A stretch of 49,439 bases of DNA from CAZXTR01 sp964643615 (GTDB lineage: Bacteria; Pseudomonadota; Alphaproteobacteria; CAAHEQ01; UBA3637), in the NCBI GenBank assembly GCA_964643615.1, contig CAZXTR010000004.1:1-49439 (forward strand), given 5' to 3'. A program made the position numbers and the translations under genes. Below the pieces are notes generated by a model. That model had not been told where the DNA came from, did no database searches, and saw only the letters and a list, made by a program, of their open reading frames with translations. The stretch's first letter is position 1; every line of letters starts with the position of its first letter. Positions 7,465 to 17,313 of this stretch are shown here, one piece after another.

Positions 7465-9897
7465 CTAATAATTTTCGATATCTGAACGCTTTGTTTTTCC
7501 GTTTTTTGAACGTATGTAAAACTCATGGAGTTGAGATTGAATTTGCCCATAAATTGTGTTAATCGCGTATTTACCTGAAAAATTTTCTTTTCCAGCGGGA
7601 AATCCTGTTAAAATTTCGATTCCATCTTCGATGGTGTCAGCAGTATAAATATGAAATAATCCCTTTTGAACCGCAGTAACAACGTCTTGGCGAAGCATTA
7701 AGTTTTGCTCATTTGCTGACGGAATAATAACACCTTGCTTCCCTGTTAATCCCTTTATTTGACATACATCAAAGAACCCTTCAATTTTTTCGTTAACAGC
7801 GCCAATAGCTTGTATTTGGCCTAGTTGATTGACAGACCCCGTGACGGCAATTCCTTGTTTTAGTGGCGCGTTGGCGATGGAAGAAAGCAATGCGTACAAT
7901 TCTGCACTTGAGGCAGAATCTCCATCAATTGGACCATATGATTGTTCGATAACTAGATTGGCTTTTAAAGATAAAGGTTCTTTTTTTGCAAATTTAGAAG
8001 CCAAAAAAGACGATAAAATCAAAACCCCTTTTGAATGTAAAGGACCGCTAAGCTTAACCTCTTTTTCAATATTGACAATATCGCCAGTTCCGATATGTGT
8101 TTGGCAAGTTAAACGACTGGGACGACCGAAGGAAACGTGTCCACATTCTTGGACAGCCAAAATATTAATTTGACCAACTTCTTCGCCCTCTGTATTTAAT
8201 AAAATTGTTCCATTGCGAATTTGAGCTAACATTTTTTGATGTAAATTGTCGGAACGATTGATTTTTGCATATAGCGCACAGTCGATATCTTCTTTATCAA
8301 CTAGCGTTCGTTTTGCCGTTTTTGCAAAATAATTCGACTCTTTCATCAAGTCAGAAATCATTCTTAATTGAGTGGTAAGCTTGTTTTTATCTTGAGCTAA
8401 TCTTGATGCGTGCTCAATCAACCTTGCTAGTGCTTTTTTTGAAAAAGGATAAAGCCCATATTTTTCAATTAATTGAGTGATAAGTGAAAGATATTTTTTT
8501 ACATTTTCTTGTGTCCGTTCAATTTGAGAATGAAAATTCGCCTCTACTTTAAACAAAGAATGAAAATCGGCGTCATTTTCGGACAAAGAATAATACATGC
8601 TCTCTTCTCCAATAAGGACAATTTTGATATCTAAAGGAATAGGCTCAGGTTCAAGAGTCGTTGTGCTTATGACCCCAACTTCTTCTTCGGCAGATTCAAT
8701 ATTAATTTTCCTAGATTTTAAAGAACGTTTTAAACTTTCCCACGCCGATGGGTGTGCACATAGATCCCGTGCGTCAATGATCAAATATCCACCGTTGGCT
8801 TGATGTAATGCCCCCGCCTTAATTAAACTAAAATCCGTAACCAATGAACCAAATTGTTGTCGACGTTCCATGCGTCCAATGAGATTGGGTAAATTTGGAT
8901 GGTCCAAATAAATGACAGGAGCGCCATTTTTGCCAGAGTTTGAAACAAATAAATTAACTTTGTAACGGTTCGTAACTTGGTCATTTCTTTGTGATTTTTT
9001 TACAAAAGCACCAACTTTGTCGTCCGAATCTTCATCTTCTTCTCTGCTAGAAGTTAAAAACAAAGAAATATGGTCGACAATATCTTTGCGCATGGAGGCT
9101 AAATACTCTTTGACATCAAAAATTCCTTCATATTTTGACATAAAATTGTACATAGACTGATAAAGTGTTTGATGGGTTAAAAGTTCGTTTAATGTATTAA
9201 TTTTTTCTTTTTGCTCTTTTTCCCATTTAGGAACTTCATGAACAGCTTTTTCTAACAAAGACTGTGTTTCGTTTAATTGTTCTAAAATGGACTTTCTTTC
9301 GGGTTTTGGCAATTTATCGAATCGTTCAGGAGTTAATACCTCTCCATTTTTTGTAGGGGCAACGACTAAACCCGTTGGCATACGTAAAATAACAACATTC
9401 TTTTTGCCCTTCGCCAAATTTTGCAAATTGGCAAAATAATTTTCTTTTTCTGTTTTGAAATTTTCTTCGATTTTAACAACTTGATTTTTATACTCGTCAC
9501 TTTCAAATAAAGCAGGCAAAGTAAACTGTATATCCTGTATAAGTTTTTTCATTTCCCTGACAAATGTAATACCTTTTCCAGAAGGGATACGAATAGCTTT
9601 TGGTTTGTGGGGAAATTCAAAATTATTAACATAGCACCAATCATCAGGAACTTTTTTCTTTTCAGCTTCTTTCGTCAACAGTTGTAAAGCAAGACTTTTT
9701 TTCCCTATTCCTTCTGTCCCTAAACAAAAAACATTGTAACCATTTCCTGGCATGCGAATGGCAAATAAAATAGAATCAATTGCTTTTTCTTGTCCGATGA
9801 CGTCTTCGTTACCTTCTAATTCTTTGGTGGTTTTAAAGTTTGTCGGCAATGAACAAATATGGTACAGTTGATTAGCTGTTAATTCTTTTTTTGACAT
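7465..9897 (-). CDS. Lon-family ATP-dependent protease (LonB/YcbZ-like)
   Basis: This is a cytoplasmic AAA+ serine protease of 810 residues. The nucleotide-binding loop is GTEGIGKKS at about residues 60-68. A middle insertion rich in Lys and Glu (about 140-290) looks coiled-coil-like. The C-terminal Lon protease domain carries the Ser-Lys dyad: GDSASSAE with Ser near residue 661 and NEKIEGFF with Lys near 704. It lacks the N-terminal LAN domain of classical Lon and matches the AAA_32/Lon_C architecture seen in YcbZ-type proteins. Such proteases are linked to protein quality control, but the substrate here is unknown. It is transcribed alone, convergent with mltG. Confidence 0.88.
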   Translation of the reverse strand: MSKKELTANQLYHICSLPTNFKTTKELEGNEDVIGQEKAIDSILFAIRMPGNGYNVFCLGTEGIGKKSLALQLLTKEAEKKKVPDDWCYVNNFEFPHKPKAIRIPSGKGITFVREMKKLIQDIQFTLPALFESDEYKNQVVKIEENFKTEKENYFANLQNLAKGKKNVVILRMPTGLVVAPTKNGEVLTPERFDKLPKPERKSILEQLNETQSLLEKAVHEVPKWEKEQKEKINTLNELLTHQTLYQSMYNFMSKYEGIFDVKEYLASMRKDIVDHISLFLTSSREEDEDSDDKVGAFVKKSQRNDQVTNRYKVNLFVSNSGKNGAPVIYLDHPNLPNLIGRMERRQQFGSLVTDFSLIKAGALHQANGGYLIIDARDLCAHPSAWESLKRSLKSRKINIESAEEEVGVISTTTLEPEPIPLDIKIVLIGEESMYYSLSENDADFHSLFKVEANFHSQIERTQENVKKYLSLITQLIEKYGLYPFSKKALARLIEHASRLAQDKNKLTTQLRMISDLMKESNYFAKTAKRTLVDKEDIDCALYAKINRSDNLHQKMLAQIRNGTILLNTEGEEVGQINILAVQECGHVSFGRPSRLTCQTHIGTGDIVNIEKEVKLSGPLHSKGVLILSSFLASKFAKKEPLSLKANLVIEQSYGPIDGDSASSAELYALLSSIANAPLKQGIAVTGSVNQLGQIQAIGAVNEKIEGFFDVCQIKGLTGKQGVIIPSANEQNLMLRQDVVTAVQKGLFHIYTADTIEDGIEILTGFPAGKENFSGKYAINTIYGQIQSQLHEFYIRSKNGKTKRSDIENY

Positions 9898-10149
9898 TTA
9901 TCCCCCATAACTTTGAACATTATTTTGAAACTTTTTCGTTAATAGGACGTTAAGAAAAACAAATTTTTGCCGTAAAGAAGAAAATCTTTGATATTTATAG
10001 AATAAGTCCTGTCAATAAAAAAATATGCGTTTTTTATGATTTTTCACTGTTTTTTTCCTGTAGTTTTGGTATACTTGCATCAAGGTTGATTGAAAAGACT
10101 CCGAATTAAAAAATTTTATCCAAAAATAAAAATAAGGAAGGAATGTTTG

Positions 10150-11274
10150 ATGGTTAAATTTATAATAGAAAGAGAAACATTATCGAAATCGTTAGCGCAT
10201 GTACAAAATGTTGTGGAAAGACGTCAAACGATTCCCATTTTGGCCAATGTATTGATAGAAGCAAATCAAGAAAATGGGGGGGGGATTTCCCTTCGTGCGA
10301 CGGATAATGAAATTGAAATTTTTGATAAAGTTTCTGCGCACGTCGAAAAAATAGGTGGTTTTACTGTTTCTGCACATAAATTGTACGATGTCGTTAAAAA
10401 ATTACCCAATGGAGCACAAATAGAATGCACTTTGCAAGAAGAAAGTAGCCAATTGTTGATCAGAGTTGGACGTTCGCGCTTTTCTTTGCCGACAATCCCT
10501 CCAGAAGGGTTTCCTGCGATGGCGTCGGAAATAAGCACTTTTACTTTCCGCTTGACGACTCTTGAATTACAATCTTTGATTGATAGAACGCAATTTGCTG
10601 TTTCGACGGAAGAAGCGCGTTATAACTTGAATGGTATCTTTTTGCATGAAAAAGGTGGAGAAACCAGATTTTTAACAGCTGTTGCAACAGATGGGCATAG
10701 GTTGGCAACTGCTAAAGTAAAAATGCCGGACGGAGCATCAGGAATGCCTGGAGTTATTATTCCTCGCAAAACAATTGGTGAATTAGTGAAGTTGATTGCT
10801 GAGTCAAGCCAAGATGTGGTTGTGTCTGTTTCGGAAAATCAAATTCGGTTCTCGTTTGGGGACATGATTTTATCTTCTCGGTTAATTGATGGAACATATC
10901 CCGATTATGAACGCGTTATTCCTTCGGATAATGATAAGTTTATGGAAGTGGATTCTGTCGCCTTGACTGCGGTTGTTGATCGTGTGGCAGTTATTTCTGA
11001 AAGGTCTCGTGGAATTAAGTTGGTGATGAAAAAAAGTACGTTAAATGTAACAGCGTCTAGCCTGGATGAAGGAAGTGCGGAAGATGAAATAGAGGCGGGC
11101 TATGACGCGGAACAAATTGAAATAGGATTTAATTATCGTTATTTGTTAGATATTTTAGCTCAAATCAAAGGGGGGACAGTTCGCTTTTCTTTGTTGAATG
11201 GGACTTCTCCAGTGGTGATACAAGATGCAAATGATGCTTCTGTGTTGTATGTTTTGATGCCGATGCGTGTGTAA
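10150..11274 (+). CDS. dnaN: DNA polymerase III beta subunit (sliding clamp)
   Basis: The ring-shaped processivity clamp has 374 residues from the chosen start, which is the usual length for three clamp domains. The start at 10150 gives MVKFIIERETLSKSLAHVQNV-type clamp sequence and follows AAGGAAGG. A TTG at 10090 would add an unlikely basic tail. The C-terminus VLMPMRV matches the family end. A TATACT -10 lies at 10070-10075, giving a leader of about 70 bases. The order dnaN-recF-gyrB is the classic replication cluster, but no dnaA is adjacent in this window. Confidence 0.96.
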   Translation: MVKFIIERETLSKSLAHVQNVVERRQTIPILANVLIEANQENGGGISLRATDNEIEIFDKVSAHVEKIGGFTVSAHKLYDVVKKLPNGAQIECTLQEESSQLLIRVGRSRFSLPTIPPEGFPAMASEISTFTFRLTTLELQSLIDRTQFAVSTEEARYNLNGIFLHEKGGETRFLTAVATDGHRLATAKVKMPDGASGMPGVIIPRKTIGELVKLIAESSQDVVVSVSENQIRFSFGDMILSSRLIDGTYPDYERVIPSDNDKFMEVDSVALTAVVDRVAVISERSRGIKLVMKKSTLNVTASSLDEGSAEDEIEAGYDAEQIEIGFNYRYLLDILAQIKGGTVRFSLLNGTSPVVIQDANDASVLYVLMPMRV

Positions 11275-11283
11275 TGGTATAAA

Positions 11284-12480
11284 GTGCAAACAATGGCCTC
11301 TGGGACGAATAAAAAGACAAGACTTGGAATAGAGCAGTTGAAACTATCAAGTTTCAGATGCTACGAATCGTTAACTTTAGATTTGGGCAACGATTTACCT
11401 CCTGTGATTTTAACAGGGCGCAATGGAGCTGGGAAAACAAATTTATTAGAGGCTATTTCTTATCTTGTTCCTGGGCGAGGATTAAGGGGAGCAAGATTGT
11501 CTGATGTAGTTAAACGACGGGAAGAGAATAAAAATTTGCCCGATGGGGTTGTTTTTTTGCCAGAAAGATGGGCGGTTTTTGCAAGAGTGCGTACGTTGCA
11601 CGGAACTGTTCAATTAGGTACGGGAAGAGATGATACTTCGGAGCGTCGTCAAATTCATGTTGATGGGCAAAATCAAAAAAGTCAAAGCGTTTTGGGAAAT
11701 TATTTAAGCTTAATATGGTTGACTCCTGCGATGGACAGATTGTTTTGTGGAGATCCAGCGACACGGCGTCGTTTTTTGGATAGATTGGTTCAAGCATTTG
11801 ATGCAAACTATGCGAATTTAATGGCAGACTACAATTATGCCTTAAAGCAATGGAGCAATTTATTGCGTGAAGGACGGATGGATACGCAGTGGTTATCGTG
11901 TTTGGAAGAAACAATGGCTTCTTGTGGAGTGGCAATTGCGGCGGCACGTAAAGATACAGTTGAAAGATTGGGCGTTTTTTTAGCACAAAAACAAGAAACT
12001 TTATTTCCAACGGCATCAATTGCTTTGCATGGATTGTTGGAAGATGAATTAGATACGTTGTCCGCTTTGGATGTTGAGGGAAGTTTTAAAGAACTTTTAG
12101 CAAGTATGCGTCATGTTTTTGCAGATGGAGGAAATGTGCAAGGACCTCATACGTCTGATTTTTCTGTGGTTCATCAAGATAAGGGAATGGAAGCCAGTCT
12201 TTGCTCCACAGGGGAACAAAAAGCTTTGCTCATTTCCATTATTTTAGCACAAACAAAGGCTCAAAAACAAGAAAAGGGGCAAGATCCGATTTTGTTGTTA
12301 GATGAAGTTGCTGCACATTTAGATTCTCATCGGCGTAATTCTTTGTTCGAATTACTTTGTGCCTTGTCATCTCAAGTTTGGTTGACGGGGACAGATGAAA
12401 ATGTTTTTGCTTCTCTTTATGGGAAGGCTCAATTTTTTAATATAGAAAATGCGATGGTTTCGTTGTCACAGGTAGCTTAA
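11284..12480 (+). CDS. recF: DNA replication and repair protein RecF
   Basis: RecF is an SMC-like ABC ATPase that helps load RecA at gaps with RecO and RecR. The 398-residue protein has Walker A GRNGAGKTNLLEAI near residues 44-57. The signature CSTGEQKALLISI and Walker B ILLLDEVAAHLD lie in the C-terminal third. It starts at GTG (11284), nine bases after dnaN, without a clear ribosome site, and an ATG nine bases later is an alternative. Translational coupling to dnaN is likely. The gene recO is found at 41 kb in this window. Confidence 0.94.
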   Translation: MQTMASGTNKKTRLGIEQLKLSSFRCYESLTLDLGNDLPPVILTGRNGAGKTNLLEAISYLVPGRGLRGARLSDVVKRREENKNLPDGVVFLPERWAVFARVRTLHGTVQLGTGRDDTSERRQIHVDGQNQKSQSVLGNYLSLIWLTPAMDRLFCGDPATRRRFLDRLVQAFDANYANLMADYNYALKQWSNLLREGRMDTQWLSCLEETMASCGVAIAAARKDTVERLGVFLAQKQETLFPTASIALHGLLEDELDTLSALDVEGSFKELLASMRHVFADGGNVQGPHTSDFSVVHQDKGMEASLCSTGEQKALLISIILAQTKAQKQEKGQDPILLLDEVAAHLDSHRRNSLFELLCALSSQVWLTGTDENVFASLYGKAQFFNIENAMVSLSQVA

Positions 12481-12498
12481 AAAGAAAAGGAAAGAAAG

Positions 12499-14919
12499 AT
12501 GGAAGAAACAGATTTAGGGTCGGGGAAAAAAGGCAATCCTTTAGACAAGGAATATACGGCGGAATCAATTAAAGTTTTAAAAGGATTAGATGCCGTTCGG
12601 AAACGTCCAGGAATGTATATTGGAGATCCTGACGACGGAACAGGATTGCACCATATGGTTTATGAAGTTTTGGATAATGCTATTGATGAATCTTTAGCTG
12701 GATATTGCGACAAAACAGAAGTTATTTTGAATGCGGATGGTTCTGTTACTGTTGTGGACAATGGCCGCGGGATTCCGACGGACATTCATAAAACTGAAGG
12801 TGTTTCTGCGGCCGAAGTTATTATGACTGAATTGCATGCAGGAGGAAAGTTCGACCAAAATTCGTATAAAGTTTCTGGAGGGTTACACGGGGTTGGTGTT
12901 TCTGTGGTGAATGCATTATCATCGGTTCTTAATTTGAGGATTTGGAGGAATGGCAGAGAATTTTATATGCAATTTAAAAATGGTGTACCAGTTGAACCAT
13001 TAAAGGAAATTGGTTCTTCAGGAGATAAACGAGGGACGTCAGTGACCTTTACCCCTTCTAAAGAAACGTTTAAAAATATAGAGTTTGATTTTAACACATT
13101 AGAACACCGCATGAGGGAATTAGCTTTTTTGAATTCAGGAGTTCATTTGGTGCTATTGGATAGACGTTCGGCTGAAGAAAAAAAAGTTGATATGTGTTAT
13201 GAAGGAGGTTTAAAAGAATTTGTTAAATATTTAGATCATTCTAAAAACTCATTACAGACAGAAATTTTTTCAGCGTCTAGCACAAAGGAAAAAACAACAG
13301 TAGACATATCCATGGAATGGACGGATAGCTATAACGAAGTATGTTTATGCTTTACAAATAACATTCCACAAAGAGATGGAGGAACGCATTTAGCAGGTTT
13401 GCGGGCAGCATTAACGAGAACGATTAATAATTACGCAGCTTCATCGGGTTTGACGAAAAAAGAAAAAGTTGAATTGAATGGCGAAGATATGCGCGAAGGG
13501 TTGACATGTATTCTTTCGATTAAAGTGCCAGACCCAAAGTTTTCTTCCCAGACAAAAGATAAGTTAGTTTCTTCAGAAGTGCGTCCGGTGGTTGAAGGGA
13601 TTGTTGCGGATAAGTTAGAACAATGGTTAGAAGAGCATCCGACGGATGCTCGCCAAATTATCGGCAAAGTAGTGGAGGCAGCAGCTGCGCGAGAAGCTGC
13701 ACGTAAAGCGCGGGAGTTAACTCGTCGAAAGGGGGCTTTAGATATGGCTTCTTTGCCGGGGAAGTTGGCTGATTGTCAAAGCAAAGATCCTGCAGAATCA
13801 GAAATTTTTATAGTTGAAGGAGACTCCGCTGGTGGTTCGGCGAAACAAGGTCGTAATCGTGTTAATCAAGCAATTTTGCCTTTAAGAGGTAAAATTTTAA
13901 ACGTTGAAAGAGCTCGGTTTGACAGAATGTTATCATCGGCAGAAGTCGGGACAATGGTAACAGCTTTTGGAACGGGTATTGGGCGAGAAGATTTTAATGC
14001 CGACAAATGTCGTTATCATAAAATTATTATTATGACAGATGCGGATGTTGATGGTGCCCATATTCGAACATTATTGTTGACTTTCTTTTTTAGACAAATG
14101 CCCGAATTGTTGAATAGAGGTTATATCTATATTGCTCAACCGCCATTGTATCGCGCGAAAAGGGGTAATTCTGAAATTTATTTAAAAGATGACAAAGAAC
14201 TAGAAGAATACCTGATTAATATTGGGACTTCTGAAACGCTTTTGGTTATGGAAGATGGAACACAAATTGCTGGGGCTGATTTGATTGCTAAGGCTGAACA
14301 AGCGCGGATTGCACGGCAATTAATTTTAAACATATCCAAACATATTCCATCTAAAATTATTGAAAAAATGGCGCTTGAAGGATTGTTTATCCCTAATGCT
14401 CCTCTTCAAGAAGACTTTGCAAACAAGCTAGATGCATTAGAGCCTGAATACGAAAAAGGATGGCATTGTAAAAAAACGGATATAGGGTTCGAACTTTCTC
14501 GGTCTTTAAGAGGGGTTACAGAAACTTTTGAAATTGATGAAAACTTAATGAGTTGTGGCGAAATTAAATGTTTAAATGATATGTTGTTAGACTTGCAAGA
14601 ATTTTATGCCCAACCCGCGGTCCTGAAAAATAAAGATGCTGAATTCGCTGTAACTGGTCCTATTTCGTTAATTGAATCAATTTATAAAATTGGACGGAAG
14701 GGAATAGCTATCAATCGATATAAAGGTTTGGGAGAAATGAATCCTGAGCAATTGTGGGAAACGACTTTGGATCCTAATGCTCGGCATTTGTTACAAGTTA
14801 AAGTTCCGCATATTGATGAAGCAGAACAAGTATTTTCAACCTTGATGGGGGATGTTGTTGAGCCGCGCCGTGACTTTATTCAAGAAAATGCTTTGAATGT
14901 TGTTAATTTAGATGTGTAA
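12499..14919 (+). CDS. gyrB: DNA gyrase subunit B
   Basis: This is the ATPase and TOPRIM subunit of gyrase, which adds negative supercoils with GyrA. The 806-residue protein has the GHKL ATP site (EVLDNAIDES, NGRGIP and GGLHGVGVS segments), the TOPRIM motif EGDSAGGSAKQGRNR with PLRGKILNVE, and the DADVDGAHI metal site. The C-terminal YKGLGEMNPEQLWETT is also seen. An AAAGAAAGG-type ribosome site precedes the ATG, 18 bases after recF. No gene follows for 366 bases. Confidence 0.97.
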   Translation: MEETDLGSGKKGNPLDKEYTAESIKVLKGLDAVRKRPGMYIGDPDDGTGLHHMVYEVLDNAIDESLAGYCDKTEVILNADGSVTVVDNGRGIPTDIHKTEGVSAAEVIMTELHAGGKFDQNSYKVSGGLHGVGVSVVNALSSVLNLRIWRNGREFYMQFKNGVPVEPLKEIGSSGDKRGTSVTFTPSKETFKNIEFDFNTLEHRMRELAFLNSGVHLVLLDRRSAEEKKVDMCYEGGLKEFVKYLDHSKNSLQTEIFSASSTKEKTTVDISMEWTDSYNEVCLCFTNNIPQRDGGTHLAGLRAALTRTINNYAASSGLTKKEKVELNGEDMREGLTCILSIKVPDPKFSSQTKDKLVSSEVRPVVEGIVADKLEQWLEEHPTDARQIIGKVVEAAAAREAARKARELTRRKGALDMASLPGKLADCQSKDPAESEIFIVEGDSAGGSAKQGRNRVNQAILPLRGKILNVERARFDRMLSSAEVGTMVTAFGTGIGREDFNADKCRYHKIIIMTDADVDGAHIRTLLLTFFFRQMPELLNRGYIYIAQPPLYRAKRGNSEIYLKDDKELEEYLINIGTSETLLVMEDGTQIAGADLIAKAEQARIARQLILNISKHIPSKIIEKMALEGLFIPNAPLQEDFANKLDALEPEYEKGWHCKKTDIGFELSRSLRGVTETFEIDENLMSCGEIKCLNDMLLDLQEFYAQPAVLKNKDAEFAVTGPISLIESIYKIGRKGIAINRYKGLGEMNPEQLWETTLDPNARHLLQVKVPHIDEAEQVFSTLMGDVVEPRRDFIQENALNVVNLDV

Positions 14920-15285
14920 TCATAAATTCTGTCTTAGAAATGGGAGCAACAAGTGTTGGTTGCTAGCCTAAGGCCGAAATCTTTTGAATCGTTGGCAGAA
15001 TAATCCTTTTTTATAAAACAGGCAGGAGTCATTGAACTTGCCTAGAGTGTTAAGGATTGTTCTGAATGTATATGGTTTTTGAAATGTACATGATATCTGC
15101 TTATCAAAAGATAAGATTTTATAGAATAATTATGCAGGCAATAATAAAATATATTGACTTGCTATATTTTATTTTTTGCATATAAAAAACAAAAGATTTA
15201 ATCATTTTATGAAAAGATTACCTTTCAAAGAACTTTTTGAGGTGTGCCTTTTTAAAGCATTTATTTAAAAAAATATTAAATAATA
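14920..15285. other. Intergenic region between convergent gyrB and uvrB
   Basis: There is no convincing gene in this very AT-rich region. Short inverted repeats are present. AGCAAC/GTTGCT lies near 14944-14963, AGGCA/TGCCT near 15020-15050, and a perfect CTTATC-AAAA-GATAAG hairpin at 15100-15115. The last could serve gyrB as a weak terminator, although the T-rich tail is poor. A 19-codon open frame at 15209-15268 has no support. Confidence 0.4.
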
Positions 15286-17313
15286 CTAATTTTTATGCAA
15301 CCCCAATCCTTTGTTTTGCATTTTAGCAATTTCATTGCGTAAGCGAATAGCTTCTTCAAAGTTCAAATCTTCGGCGGATTGATACATTTCTTTTTCTAGT
15401 TTTTTAATTTTCTTTGTTATTTGTTCTGCGGAAAGTTCTATTTTTTCTTCGAGGTTTGTGTCGATACAATCTTGAGTGCAAATATTTTGAATAGCGTTTG
15501 AAATTTGCTTTTGAATAGTTTTAGGTGTAATTCCGTGTATTTTGTTGAAGGTGATTTGCTTTTCGCGTCGCCGTTTTGTTTCAGATATAGCACGATTGAT
15601 GGAATCAGTGATTTTATCTGCATATAAAATGACTCGTCCGTTTACGTGTCGAGCTGCGCGCCCAATTGTTTGAATTAACGATGTTTCTGAACGTAAAAAG
15701 CCCTCTTTGTCGGCATCTAAAATAGCAACTAAAGCGCACTCAGGAATGTCCAGACCTTCGCGTAATAAATTAATACCAACTAAAATATCAAAAGTTCCCA
15801 TACGCAAATCTTTTATAATTTGAATGCGCTCTAGAGTTTCAATGTCCGAATGCATATAGCGTACTTTTACCCCGTTTTCAGCAAGGTATTCGGTTAAGTC
15901 TTCTGCCATTTTTTTTGTTAAAGTTGTAACCAAAACGCGCTCTTTCTTTTTGGCACAAATAAGACATTCACTTAACAAATCGTCAACTTGATTTATAACG
16001 GGGCGAATATCGCACAAGGGATCTAATAATCCAGTCGGACGAATTATTTGTTCAGTAAAGACCCCTTCTGCTTGTTCTTTTTCCCATTTTCCAGGGGTGG
16101 CTGATACAAAAATAGTATTGGGACGCATTTTATTCCATTCTTCGAATTTTAAAGGACGATTATCCTTTGCAGATGGTAATCGAAACCCGTATTCGATAAG
16201 TGTATTTTTACGGCTGAAATCTCCTTTGTACATAGCTCCTAGTTGAGGGACGGTAACATGACTTTCATCAACAAACAATAAAGCATCTGATGGTAAATAT
16301 TCAAATAAAGTTGGAGGGGCTTCTCCCGATTTTCTGCCAGTTAAATGTCTGGAATAATTTTCGATACCTTTGCAAGAACCAGTTGCCTCTAACATTTCTA
16401 AGTCAAAGCACGTACGTTGAACAAGTCGTTCTGATTCAAGTGGCATATTATTTTTTTTAAAAAAAGAAAGCCGTTCTTTTAATTCTTCTTGAATAGTCTT
16501 TATTGCTTGAGAAATAGCAGGCCTTGGTGTGACGTAATGGCTTGCGGGATAAACGATAATTTCGTTTAAATTCATTTTTTCTTCACCCGTTAAAGGATCA
16601 AATTCATGAATGCTCTCTAATTCATCTCCGAAAAAAGATAAACGCCAAGCAAGATCTTCATAGTGAGAAGGAAAAATATCTATTACATCTCCCATAACTC
16701 GAAAACGTCCTCTTTCAAACGCGATATTATTACGTTCGTATTGTAATTCTGTTAAATTTTTGGATAGTTCGCTTACGTCGACGCAATCACCCACGCGCAA
16801 AGTGAACTTCATCGTACTATAAGATTCAACGCTCCCTAACCCATAAATGCAGGAAACAGAAGATACGATGATAACGTCACGTCTTTCTAAAATATGACGC
16901 GTCGCAGAATGCCTCATTCTATCAATTTGTTCATTGATGGCAGAATCTTTTTCAATGTAAGTATCTGTTCTGGGAATGTATGCTTCGGGTTGGTAATAAT
17001 CATAATAAGATACGAAATATTCAACAGCATTTTTCGGGAAAAAAGATTTCATTTCGGAATAAAGTTGAGCGGCTAATATCTTGTTATGTGCTAAAATCAA
17101 AGCGGGGCGTTTCATTTTTGTGATAACTTGCGCCATTGTAAAAGTTTTTCCTGATCCTGTAATGCCAAGCAAAACTTGATTATGTATATTTTGGTTCAAG
17201 CCATTAACCAAACTGGATATAGCTTGTTCTTGATCTCCCGCGGGAGCAAAATCAGAAACCAGGTTAAAATTTGCCTGTGTCAAATCATTGTTAGGTGTGT
17301 ACAAAGGAAGCAT
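15286..17313 (-). CDS. uvrB: Excinuclease ABC subunit B (UvrB)
   Basis: UvrB is the damage-verification helicase of nucleotide excision repair. It receives DNA from UvrA and recruits UvrC. The 675-residue protein has Walker A GITGSGKTFTMA near residues 49-60, the beta-hairpin region SYYDYYQPEAYIP and the DESHVT box. Helicase motifs follow (LREGLDIPE, QTIGRAARH), and a C-terminal UVR motif (about 630-670) contacts UvrC. Its ATG overlaps the stop of the upstream membrane-protein gene as TAATG, so the two are translationally coupled. Confidence 0.96.
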   Translation of the reverse strand: MLPLYTPNNDLTQANFNLVSDFAPAGDQEQAISSLVNGLNQNIHNQVLLGITGSGKTFTMAQVITKMKRPALILAHNKILAAQLYSEMKSFFPKNAVEYFVSYYDYYQPEAYIPRTDTYIEKDSAINEQIDRMRHSATRHILERRDVIIVSSVSCIYGLGSVESYSTMKFTLRVGDCVDVSELSKNLTELQYERNNIAFERGRFRVMGDVIDIFPSHYEDLAWRLSFFGDELESIHEFDPLTGEEKMNLNEIIVYPASHYVTPRPAISQAIKTIQEELKERLSFFKKNNMPLESERLVQRTCFDLEMLEATGSCKGIENYSRHLTGRKSGEAPPTLFEYLPSDALLFVDESHVTVPQLGAMYKGDFSRKNTLIEYGFRLPSAKDNRPLKFEEWNKMRPNTIFVSATPGKWEKEQAEGVFTEQIIRPTGLLDPLCDIRPVINQVDDLLSECLICAKKKERVLVTTLTKKMAEDLTEYLAENGVKVRYMHSDIETLERIQIIKDLRMGTFDILVGINLLREGLDIPECALVAILDADKEGFLRSETSLIQTIGRAARHVNGRVILYADKITDSINRAISETKRRREKQITFNKIHGITPKTIQKQISNAIQNICTQDCIDTNLEEKIELSAEQITKKIKKLEKEMYQSAEDLNFEEAIRLRNEIAKMQNKGLGLHKN

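Noticed and set aside
9890..10089. Chromosome origin upstream of dnaN
   Set aside because: The region is AT-rich but only about 250 bases long, lacks a convincing cluster of TTATCCACA boxes, and dnaA is not adjacent.
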